Positions 1 through 11,890 of a DNA stretch of 64,000 nt are shown here, piece after piece. Made by a program: the position numbers and the translations under genes. Source of the DNA: Vanilla planifolia (Eukaryota > Streptophyta > Magnoliopsida > Asparagales > Orchidaceae); NCBI GenBank assembly GCA_023846275.1, contig JAIUJO010000090.1, forward strand, positions 1,734,065-1,798,064. The letters are read 5' to 3'. The first letter of the stretch is position 1. The number at the start of each line of letters is the position of its first letter. Below the pieces are notes generated by a model. It had not been told where the DNA came from, ran no database searches, and worked only from the letters and a program-made list of their open reading frames with translations.

Positions 1-3000
1 TCCTATGTATAGGTGTTTTATTTATGTTTGTTAGTGAGTGCATGCATGCATGAATGTTCACTTGGGCATATGTGTATGAATATGAGTAGGTTTATGGGTC
101 AATGTATGTATGTATTAGTCCATGATTATGCAAGTGTGTGCGTACATATGTGTGTGTGTGTGTGTGTGTCAATGTTTCTACATATGTGTGTATATGTGTG
201 CATGTATGAGGGTGCATATGTGTGTGTGTATATTTGTACATGTTTGCATTTGCATATGTCTATGCATGTGTGTGCATGTCTGTGTGTTAGACCAAGCAAA
301 TGCATGCTAATGCATACATGTGTGCATTTATGTGTGTGTACATATATGTGTCTACATATGTGTGTGTGTGCATATGTGTATATGTGTGTTTGTGTCTTTG
401 CATGAGTTTTTGCATGCACATGAATGCATGTGAATGCATGTGTGCATGTGTGCATGTGTGGGTGCATTTATGTGTTGTTGTACATGTGTGTGTGTATGTA
501 CATGTGCCTGTGTGCATTTGCATGCGTGTATGTGAACATGAATGCATGTGTGAATATGTGTGTGCATGCATGTGTAAGAACATGTGTACATGCATGTGTA
601 AAAGTGTGTTGGCATATGCGTGAGTGATTATCTACATGCATGTGTGTGTGCATGTATGCATATGTGTGCATATGAGTGTGAGTGTATGCAAGTGTTTATG
701 TGCAAGAGTTCATGTGTGTGCATGTTTGTGCACGTGTGTGTGTGTGTGCATGTTTGTGCGAGTGTTTGTGTTCATGTGTGTGTGGGCATTTTTGCATGTA
801 TTTGTGCATGTGTGTGTGCATGTGTGTGTGCATGTTTGTATGTACATGTGTGCTTGTATATATGTGTATGCATGTGTGAGTGTGTGTTTGTGCATGCATG
901 ATGAGTTTGAGTTTGTGTGGGTGTGTATGTGTGTGCCTTTGTGTGTTTATGTGTGTGTGAGTGTATGGATCATGCATATATATGTGCTTGTGCGTATGTG
1001 TGTGAGTGTGTATGCTTGTGTGTGTGTGTGTGTGCATATGTGCTTGTGTAGGTGTGTGTGTGTGTGCATGTGTGTCTATTTTAATGTGTGAATTTTTGTA
1101 TGTGCATGTGTACATGTTTATGGGTGTCTGCGTATGTGCTACATATGTATGCATATATTTATGTGTGTGTGTGTGTGTGCATATGTACATGTATGCATGT
1201 TTGTGTGAGCATGCATGTACATGTGTCTGCTTTTGTGCGCATACATGTATTTGTATGTGTTAGTGCCTGAGTCTGTGTGTGTGTGTGTATGTGTATGTAT
1301 TTGTGTGAATAGATGTGCATGTGTTTGTGAGTGCCTGTGCATGCATATGTCCGTGCATGTGTGCCCCTATGTTTATTCTTATTTGTGCATGTGCACGTGT
1401 GTGCATGTGGGTGTGTTGGTGTAGGTGTGTGTCTTTTTTTTGTTTGCCCATGTTTATTTATTGTGCGTTTAGAGCATGTTTTTGTGCGTTTGAATGAATG
1501 TAAATGTTAGTGTATATGAGTCAGCATTCCTGTGTTGGTGTATGCATATGCAGGCACATGTGTGTGAGTGTGTGCATATGTGTATGTTTGCATGTGTGAT
1601 TATGCATATAAGTGTGTGCATATGTGCATGCCAGTATTTATGCATGTGCATATGCATATGTGTATATATATATGTACACATGTATATGTGTGTGTGTGCA
1701 TGTATATATATGTGTACATGTGTTTGAGCATGCAAGTGTGTGCATTTTTGTTTGTCAATGTGCAGGTTTGTGTTTATGCATGTTTTTGTGTGTATGTGTG
1801 TTCATGTATGTATATGTGTGTGCATTCATATTTGTGTGTGCGTGTCTACTTTCTTGGGCATTTTCATATGTGTGATTGAGTGTGAATGAGTTTGTGTGTG
1901 TTTGTGTGCATGTTCATGTGTTTGTGCATGTGTGCATGGGTGTGCATGTGTGTGTAGACATGTGTGTGTGTAGTGTGTTTTGTTGCTACACATATGTGTG
2001 TGTACTTTGTGCTCATTAGTTCTTGCACATGTGTTGGTTGGTGCATAAGTGTGTGCAAATGTGCCTACATTGGTGTATGCATACCTATGTGGGCGTGTAC
2101 ATGAACATGTGTCGGTGTGTTGGCATGTGTGTTCATGTGCATGCATGTATATTTGCATGTATATATGTGCATGTGTGCACCTATTCGTGCTTGTTTGTAG
2201 ATCTATGTAGGCATGTGTGTGTGTGTGTGTGTTATGCATGTGCGTGTGTAGGTATGCAAGCGTGTGGTTGTGGGGGTGTGTGTGTGTTAGTGCGTGCATG
2301 TATGTGTATATGTGTCTTTCTGTATGTGCATGCATATATGTGTGTGTGTGTGTGTCCATGTGTGCATTTGAGCCTCTATGTGTGTGTGTGTACATCCATA
2401 TTTGTAAATGTGCACATGTGTGTGTTTACATGTGCATGTGCATGTGCGTGTGCATGTTTTCATTTGTGTGCATATATCATGTGTGAATATGCATGTGGGT
2501 GTGCATGAGTGCGTGTCAATGATGTTGTGTGTGCAAGGTGTAGTAGTCAATGCCTGTGTGTATGGGCAAGTGTTCTTGTGCATGTTTATGTACATTTATG
2601 TGTATGCAAGTTTATGTGTGTGGGTGCATTTTGAACACATGTGTGCTAGCATTCAAGTGAGTGTGTTCATGCTTGTGTGTGCATGTGCATGTGTATGTTT
2701 GCATATGTGCAGGTTAGTGTGTGCATGTGGACTTGCTTGTGTATGCATGTATGTGCCTGTGTGTATGCAAGTGCTTCTATATGTGTGCATGCATGTGTGT
2801 GCATTTGTATGTTATATGTGTGTATGCATGATGTATGTCTATGTGTGTGAATGCATATGCACTTGTGTGTGTATGTTTGTGTGTGTTTTCTTGTATGCAT
2901 GTGTGCTTGTGGTGTATGTGTATGTGTTCTTATGTGTATATGCATGAATGTTTATGAATGTGTGTATACATGTGTATGTGTTGTTGTGTGTGCATGTGTT

Positions 3001-5571
3001 TGCTTGTCTAAATCCATGTGTATGTATGTGTGTGTGTTTGAGTGTGTGTAGGTTTGTAAGTATATGTTGTATGTGGGAGGGGGTGCATGTTGGTGTGTGT
3101 GCATCTATATGTGTGCATGCATGCTTGCATGTGTGTGTGTGTATGCATGTGTATACATATCTGTGTGTAGGTGTGTGTATATGTTCAAGTGTGTACGTAT
3201 GTGTGAGTTTGTGTGTGCATGTGTTTGCATATGTACTTATGTGTATTTGCATGTAGGCACACATATTTGCATAAGTGCATGTGTGTTGTTTGTGTTTGTG
3301 TGCATGTACTTGTGCATATATGTGTTGTGCACATGTGTCTGTGCGAGTGTACATGTGTATGCATGTGCGTGTGTGTGCGTGTGTGTGGATGTGTGTGTGT
3401 TTGTGCAAGTCTGTGCACTTGTGCACATATGTGTGGGTCTACATGCATGTGTGCATGTGTGTATGTGTATGCATGTGGTTGTGTTTGAGCATGTGTGTGA
3501 GTGCAAGTGTGTGTTTACATGGTCATGTGTGTGCATGTTTGTGTGTGTGTGTGCAGGCATGCATGTTTGTGTGATTCTGCATGTGTGCGTATGCCTTTAT
3601 CTATGCATTTGTCCATGTGTGTATGTGTATGTGCATGTTTGATTGTGCATGCATGTGAGTGCATGGGAATGTGTTTGTGTGCCTATGTATCTATGCAAGT
3701 GTGTGTGCATGTTTATGTATATGTCTATGAGAGTGTGTGTGCATACAAGTGTGTTAGTACATGTTTGTGTGTGTTTATATGTGCATGTGTTTGCATGCAT
3801 GTGTGAATGTTAGTGTGTGTGTGTGTGTATATTCATGTTTAAGTGTACGAGCGCTTATGTGTGCATGTGTTTAAGAGTGTAAGTAAGTGTGTGGATGTGT
3901 GTGTGTTTGTGCATGTGTGTGCATTTGTGCATGTGTGTATGCATGTGATTGTGTATGTGCATTTATATTTCTATCTATGTGTTTGTGATTTTACGCATGT
4001 GTTCATGCATGTGCACATGTTCATGTTCATACATGTGTGTGTGTAAGTTTGTTCATGTTCATGTGTGTGTGTGTATAAGTGTGTTTATACATGCATGTTC
4101 ATGCCTATGACTGTGTATGTGTTTGTACATCAGTGTTTGTGCATGATTTTTATGGATACATTTGCATACATGTGAGTGTGAGTGTGTGCATGTTGGTGAT
4201 CTTTGTTTGTGTGTGAGTGTGTACACATTCTATGCATGTGAATGTGCATGTGTGTACATGTGCTTGTGCATGTGTTTATGTGTGTGTGTGTATGCATGTG
4301 CGTGTGTATACGTGGGTGTGCATGTGCATGCTTGTGTGTGTGTGTCTACATGTGCATATATTTTTGTGTGTGTGTGCATATGTGTATATGTGCATGTGTG
4401 TGCATATACATATATATATATGTGCATGTGTGTGTGTGTATCTCTATATGTGTGCATGCCATGCATATGTGCAAGCACACATGTGATGTTTGTGTGCATT
4501 CCCCATGCATGTGTGTATGCGTGTGTGTGTGTTTTTGTCTATGTGCATGTATTAGTGTGTGTATGTCTGTGTATATTATGTGTGTTCCATGTGTGTATCT
4601 ATGCATATGCATTTGTGTAGGTGTGGTTGTATGTGCATGTGTGGATGTGCATACATTTGTATGCATGTATGTGTTTGTGAATGCTATGTGTTCTGTGCAC
4701 TCAAATGTGCGTGCATGTGTGCTTGTGGATATGTCTACATGTATGTCTATGTAGGTGTTCGAATGTCTTTCACTGTGTGCATGTGTTATTACGTATATGT
4801 GCATGTGTGCACGTGTGTATGCTTATGTGTAGCTATGCACATGCATGTGTGCACAAGTGTGTGTGTGTGTTCACATGGATGTCTGTGTGCACATGCATGG
4901 CATATGTGTGTTTCTTGTGCATATGTGTGGGTTTGTGTGCATATGTATTTTTTTGTGTGTTTTTGCATGTGCAAGTGTGTCTAAAAGTGTGTGAGGGTGT
5001 TTGTGCATGTGTTTATGTGCATATGCATGCACATGCATATGTGTGTGTGCATTTGTGTGTTCGTGTGTGTTCATGTGTGTAGATATTTTTGTGTGTGCAT
5101 GTATTTGCGTTGTTGTGAGTGAGTGTATGCAAATGCAAGTGTATGTGCATATGGGCACATGTGCATGTGTGTGGGTGTGTGCATATATGTGATTGTGCAT
5201 GTGTGTGTGTGCAAGTGTGCTCAAATATGTGTATTTACATGTTTACATGTGTGCAAGTGTGCACAACTATGAATGTTTTGTGCGTTTTTGTGTGTGTATG
5301 CATATTTGTACATGTATGCGTTCATGTGCAATCGTGTATGTGTGCATATGTGTGTGTGTGTGTGTGTGTGTGTTTGTGTGTGTATGCATGCTTACACGCT
5401 TGTGTATTACTATGTGCATGTGTATATGTGTGTTTGTGTATGTGCTAGTTTTTGTGGGTTTGTGTATGCATGTGTGTGTTTTCAAGGATGCATGCTTGTG
5501 TGTGTGGGTGTGTGTATGTGTGCATGTGTGTGTGCATGCTTATGTCTATGTTTGTGCATTTGTGCATGTGT

Positions 5572-5927
5572 TCAAGCATATGCACACTAGTGCATTTGTG
5601 CATGCATGTTGGCACATATGTGGGCACAAGGGTGAGTGTGTGAGCTTTTATGTTTGTGTGCTGTGTATATGCATGTGTGTGGGTGTGCATATGTCCACCA
5701 ATGCATGTGTGCACTAATGCATGTGTGTGAGTGTGTGCTCATTCATGTGTGTATGTGTGTTAGTGCTTATAGTTGTGTCTACATGTGTGTGTGAGTGCAT
5801 GCATGTGTGACTGTTAGTGTGTGTGTGCAAGTATGTGTATGGGTGTAGTGCATACACATGCATGTGTGTGTGCGTGAGTATGTAGGTCTATATGTAGACA
5901 TGCATGCATGTGTGTGAGTGCACACAT
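5572..5927 (+). repeat. First copy of a long duplication within the TG tract
   Basis: This stretch carries a string of uncommon words in the same order as the segment starting near 6268. They are a gcacactagtgcat-like word, ggcacatatgtgggcac (5611), gagcttttatgtttgtgtgctgtg (about 5642), tgcttatagttgtgtctacatg (5764), a gtgcatacacatgcatgtgtgtg word, and gagtgcacacat (5916). Shared order of rare words is hard to get from independent slippage. I therefore read it as a segmental duplication inside the tract. Confidence 0.7.
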
Positions 5928-6267
5928 AAGTGTGTGTGTGTGTGTGTGTGTCTTTATGTTTATTTGTGTTTTTGTGTGCATGTGTATGCATGGATGCATG
6001 GTCAAGCGTGTGTGTGTGTAGATATGTGCATCTACGTTTGCATATGTATGAGTGTGAGTGTGTTTGTTTGTGCTAGTGTGGGCATGTGTATGCATGCTTG
6101 TGTGTAGGTGTGTGCACCTGTGTGTATGTGTGAGTACTCGTGGGTTTGTGTGTGCATATGTGTGAGCATGTATGAATGTGTGTGGGTACGTGGGTGTGTT
6201 CTTGTGTGCACTTGTGTGTGTATGTGTGCGCATGTGTGTGCATCTGCATGTCTCTGTTTGTGCATGT

Positions 6268-6713
6268 GTTGGAGCATGTGCACATTAGTGCATTCTTGTG
6301 TGTGTTGGCATATATGTGGGTACAGGTGTGAGTGTGCAAGCTTTTACATTTGTGTGCTGTGCATATACATGGGAGTAAGTGTGCATGTGTGTACTAATGC
6401 ATGTGTTCATTAATGAATGCATGTGAGTGTGTGCTCATTAATATGTATATGTGTGTTGGTGCTTATAATTGTGTCTACATGTGTGAGAGTGTGCGTTAGT
6501 TCTTATAATTATACACTAATACATTGTGAGTGTGTTTGTGCATATGGGTGCATAGGAGGGTGTGTGTACAAGTGTGTGCATGGGTGCATGCACATGCATG
6601 TGTGTGTCATTACACATTTTACGTGCGTGTGTGGGTGTCTATGTGCTGCATATGTATGTACATGAGTATGCAAGTCTATGTGTACATGCATGCATGTCTC
6701 TGAGTGCACACAT
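6268..6713 (+). repeat. Second copy of the duplication within the TG tract
   Basis: This is the partner of the 5572-5927 copy. Corresponding words are ggcatatatgtgggtaca (6307), caagcttttacatttgtgtgctgtg (about 6339), tgcttataattgtgtctacatg (6460) and gagtgcacacat (6702). The offset is 696 bp for the first part (5611 to 6307 and 5764 to 6460). It grows to 786 bp by the last word (5916 to 6702), so this copy gained about 90 bp, partly around 6485-6540, where a second gttcttataattata-like word appears. The spacing suggests a higher-order unit of roughly 0.7 kb. Confidence 0.68.
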
Positions 6714-9700
6714 GGGTGGGTGTGGGTGTGTGTGCTTGTTTCTATCTATGTTTTTATGTGCATGTGTCTGTATGCATGTGAATGGCCAACTGTGTGTGTG
6801 TGTGTGTGTGCATATGTGCATGTACATTTGTATGTGTATGAGCATGATTGTTTATGCATTTATGGGCATGTGCAAGCATGCTTGTGTGTCTGTGTGCTTG
6901 TCCTTCTATGCCTTTATATGCATGTGCCCCTTTTTACATGTAAGTGTCTATATGTGCATGTATACATGTGTGTGTGTGCATGCATGTTTGTGTCTCTATG
7001 TGCACGTGTGTATATGTGTCTATGTATGTGTACATATGCATGTATGTGTGTGTTCAAAATTCATATGAATTAATCAATTAAATAAGCATAAGTAATAACT
7101 AATTATTGTTTTTCAATTCAGTAAATATTTATTAAAGTTTAATGAGATAAATTGAAAAAAAGTAATACATCAAATTCAAAGCAATGGTAAGGTCATAGGA
7201 TAGGAGATTTAGTTATATACTAGTATAACCAAATCAAAGAGAAAAAAGTAAGACAAGCGATAAACAATCCAAGAAAGTTACCCATTAAGATACTAAGAAG
7301 ATTGAGTGTTATATTCTCTATCATCAATGCTTGTGCAAATTGAAATATCTCATAAAACTATAAAATCTTAAAATTAAATATTTAAAAATATTAAAAATAA
7401 ATATTTAATTGGAAATAATCGTTGATATTCGTTTAAAAGCATATGTTTGTCTTGATTTGACATTGTTTGCGACAATTATGAATTACAATATTAAATGGCC
7501 ATAAACATCAATAAATTATTATTTTAATATTGAATAGAGATAACTTTAAACAATATTTTTTTGCACAATCAAAGTGATGCAAAGATCACACGAGAGGATA
7601 ATTAGTGTTTCATATCGAATAAAAAAATCAAAGAGAAACATTTTAAACAATTAAATGAATTATGTGAAAAAATTACTTCCAAACATGCAAGGAGATTGAG
7701 TCAAACCTATTTGATTACCAAGTTAGATGAGAACCAATATTTCTTTTGAAAAAATTTTAAATAAACATAAAAAAAAATTTAAAAAATATAAAAATAAAAA
7801 AACTTACATTGGGATAAATCTCACCAAGAAGAGTAAAATTTTGTCAATTTCATCTTGATAAGATCTTGCATAGAATTTTTATTTAATTAACATTGTAAAA
7901 AACTTTAAATATTAATAAGCTATTGTTTTATTTTTAAGAAACTATATACTAAAACTAAACTGATAAAATTAATACAATGTAATGTAATAAAAAAAATAAT
8001 GGTCATACTATAGTAGAATAAGGTTTATTAGTAATATAAGCAAATAAAAGTAGAAAGTTTGAAGACATTAAGAGAAATTATACGAGAACACTTTGTTCTA
8101 TGATAGAAAGAAGATTAAATATAATATCCTTGTCTACAAAATTGCTATGAATCAAAATGTCTAACAAATCATGACAAAATCATAAAACATGAATATCCAA
8201 AAAAATATGAAAATAAATATTAAATTAAATAGAGCTTATCTAGTGTGGTATAATGACATTTGTTTCACCATCATTAAATCTTATTTACAATAAATAATAA
8301 TTTATCTTACTAATTAAAAAACTAATAATAAATTATCGTTTAATATTAAGTGAAGATATACTAAAAATGAATGAGGTAACTTTAGGTAATGTAATATAAC
8401 AAAATAAATGCAAAGGTCACATTAGAAGAGAATAAGGGTTTCATAATAATATAAACAAATTAAATAAAAAATGAGAATAAGGGTTTCATAAGGAAATTGC
8501 ATTCAAAGATAATATAGACTTCAAGTATATCAATCTCGAACATCAAATGAAGTACAATTCGAAATGGCTCGTAATTAAAATTCTAGATAATTAAATATTT
8601 AGATATAAAAAATAGTATTTAAATGGATAGAGCTCATGAAGACAACTCTAGCATTATTTATTTTATTTTAGTTAAGCATATTTTAGAATTATGACAAATT
8701 ACTGAAGTAAACAATGATAAAGTAAAATATGCTTTTATATTGATGTTAAGAAAAGAATATATATAATAGCTAAAATGAAATAAATTTGACCAATATATTA
8801 TAACCAAGTCAATGTGATGCAAAGGTCAAAACATAATAAGTTTAAAGCATGATAATATTATTACTTAATTAAAGCCAAAATGTTAAGAAATGAGATAAAT
8901 AAGGTGCAATCAAAATTTCTCATAAAGCATGCAAAAGCATAAGAAAATAAGTATTTAAAAATATAAAAATAAGCATTTGATTAATATTGATTATTGAGAG
9001 GAGTCTAATGAAAATTATTTTATCTCAAGTGGACTTGATTTGGAATTATTATTAATTACCAAACTATGTAATAAAAAAATTAAAAAAATCGTTATTTCAA
9101 TTAAAAAATAATATTAAAGGTAAAAAGACATAAATTTAAATAATATAATATGAAAAGATAAAATATATTTAAAGGACACTTGAGGAGAGAATTATAGTCT
9201 CATAGTAATATAATTAAATCAAAATGGAAAACCTAAAGATATTAAGTAAATTAGATGGAAAAGTTGCATTCTAAGATACTATAGAGATCAATAGGAGCAT
9301 GATGTATCTTCAATTATGACAAATCAAAATAACTCATAAAGTATGCCAAAACCTTAAAAATAAGATATTTAATAAAAAAGAAAAAATATATAATTTGACC
9401 GAGCTTTCCGAGATATGTTCAATGATGTCTACATTGTGTTAATCAGATATTGTCTAGAATTACTATGAACTACCAATGCTAATAAGTACAAATAAAATTG
9501 AATTATCATTTTAAGATTTGTTAAAATATATTAAATATAAAATGAGTTAAATTAAAAAATGTAAAATAATAAAATTGAAGTAATGTAAATGTCACATGAT
9601 AGAATAATTCGTATTTCATAGTAATATAACAGGTTCTAAACAAAACAATTAAGAAAATGAACTAAATTATACAAAACTATTACATTCCAAGATTCAAAAA

Positions 9701-11837
9701 TGATCAAGTGGAATATCCTCAGTCATAAAATAATTTAGGTACCAAAGTTACTCATAAAGCATGCCAAAATCGTAATAAATAAAATATTTTAAAAATTAGT
9801 AAATTAATTTTTAATTAAATAGAAGTTCTCAACATAAATCTAATGGCATTCGTTTTTTCTTGATTGATTTAGATTTTTAATTACTTTGAATTAAAATTTT
9901 AAATAATGGTAAATAAAATTAAATTGTTATTTTAAGTTTTTGTCAGCATATATTAAAGTTGATATGAGAAAAATTGAAGAAATAAAATATAACAAAATCA
10001 AAAAAATGCAAAAGTCACAAGCGATAATATTTAGAATTACATAGTAATATAACCAATTCTAAGTAAACAATTTGAAGAAATGATATAAGTTTTACAAAAA
10101 AATAGCACTTTAAGAAACTATGCTGATTGAGTGTAACATTCTCCCCCACCAAATCAAGTATGAATCTAATTGCCTTTGTAAAACATATCATTACTATTGA
10201 AAATAAAATATTTAAAGTTTTAGATATAGATATATAATTAGATAGAGATCATCAAGTTGAGTGCAATGACATTTCTTTGGTCTTGATTTGAGCTTGCTTA
10301 GAATTATTACAAATTAATAAAATCAAAAGAATAAATGATAGTAAATTATTATTTTAAAATAAAGAAATAAATCTTAAAGCTCAAATGAGACAAGCTAAAG
10401 GATTTTTTAAGATTTACATATAATATAACTAAATCAATGCAAAACGTTTGAAAAAATAAGCAATGCTTTCATGAAAGTTGCATTCTATGATGCTAAAAAG
10501 ATAAAGCATAACATCATTGATCATCAAATTAGTTATGAATCAAAATATTTGTAAAGCATGTATAAACCCTTGAAAATAAAATATTTAAAAATTTCAAATA
10601 AATATATGCTTGGATGGAGTTAATGGGGATGAGTCCAACAATTTTTGTTTCATCTCTTCATAACCTTGTTTTCAACTACAACGAATTACGATAGTAAATA
10701 TATATTAAAGTTGAAATGAGGTCAATTTAGGTAATTTAATATAGCCAAAATAAACTAATTTAATGTTCATAATAGAAGAGATTTAGAGTTACGTAATAAT
10801 ATAAAGAAATTAAAATATTTAAATAAATGGGACAAATTGTAAGATAAAATTACGTCATTAAATAATAAGGAAATCAAGTGTGGCATATTCAATCATAAAG
10901 CTAAGCATTAATCAAAAGTCTAAAAAATAATGTTAAAAAAAATCAATTCAATTATTTATAAATATACAAATTAATATTCAGTATAACATTGAGATGAGTT
11001 CAATGATATTTGTTTCATCTCAATTTGACCTCATCTTGAATTACTATGAGTTAACTAAATAAGTATTCATAAACAATAACACATTAACATTTTAATATTT
11101 AATAAATACATAATAAATCTATAACAACATATATTGGAAAAATGTAATGTCATATAATAGGGAATTATAATTTAAAAGTAATATAACTAAGTCAAGTTAA
11201 AATATTTCAAAAAAAAAGATAATTTGTTTGGGAATTTTGCGACCAAGACAATAAAGAGCTCATCTATAACACCTTGATCATCAAAACAACTATGAATAAA
11301 ATATCTCAAAAGGTGCAAAAAACAATTAGGAAATAATTCTTTTAGAAAAACAAACAAGAATATTTAATTTTGATATAAATCATTAAGATGTGTCGAATTA
11401 TGTTTCTTTTGTCTTCGAACAAATCCTATTCACAATTACTACTAGTTACCAAGCTAAACATGCAAAGATAATATTTATTATTATTTTAATATTATGTAAA
11501 CATACTATAAATTAAAAAATTATAAACCTTGAATCAATATAATAAAACCAAATCAAAGAGATGTAGAGGTCACATAATAAAAATAAAATTTTTTATAATT
11601 TTGAGATTAGTGTTTTGTTGGATAGAGCTCTTGAGATATGTTTGAACATTTTTGTGTCATCCTAACCAAATTTTGTTTAGAATTACCATGAATTACTAAT
11701 GTAAATTACTATAAATAAAAAATTATTATTATTTCAATATTAAATAAATATATATTAAACCTAAAATGTTATAAGTTGAAATAATATTATATAAAAAAAT
11801 TAAAGTGATGTAAAAGTAACATGAGAAATGATTTAAT

Positions 11838-11890
11838 TTATGCTAATTAATTTTAATTTATCTTATTTTCATTAATGAAACAAATACTGG
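11838..11890 (-). repeat. Short inverted satellite fragment
   Basis: The stretch ttttaatttatcttattttc resembles the reverse complement of the unit junction (gctaaaatgagataaattgaa), while the flanking units run forward. It lies between two ggtcac-like anchors only about 95 bp apart (11815 and 11911), so a unit is broken here. The fragment is short and very AT-rich, so chance similarity is possible. Confidence 0.4.

Larger units (their letters stand above)
1..7055. repeat. Degenerate TG/CATG low-complexity tract, about 7 kb
   Basis: The whole segment is built from tgtgtg runs broken by catg, cata, tttg and similar short words. The + strand is rich in G and T, and purines and pyrimidines alternate almost throughout, a pattern known to favour left-handed Z-DNA. 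There is no exact short period. It reads as an old, heavily mutated (TG)n/(CATG)n minisatellite. Pure (TG)n runs survive at about 152-169, 5349-5372 and 5932-5952. Many overlapping reading frames are open on both strands here because the repeated words rarely make stop codons. The predicted peptides (Cys/Val/Met-rich on +, His/Thr-rich on -) have no domain logic and are not genes. The tract stops abruptly near 7055, where AT-rich satellite begins. The left end lies outside the window. Confidence 0.93.

Noticed and set aside
13..7073. Many long open frames on both strands, up to 195 codons, Cys/Val-rich on + and His/Thr-rich on -
   Set aside because: They follow directly from TG/CATG and ACAC/ATGC words that rarely make stops. 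They overlap in several frames and strands at once and show no domain or gene structure.
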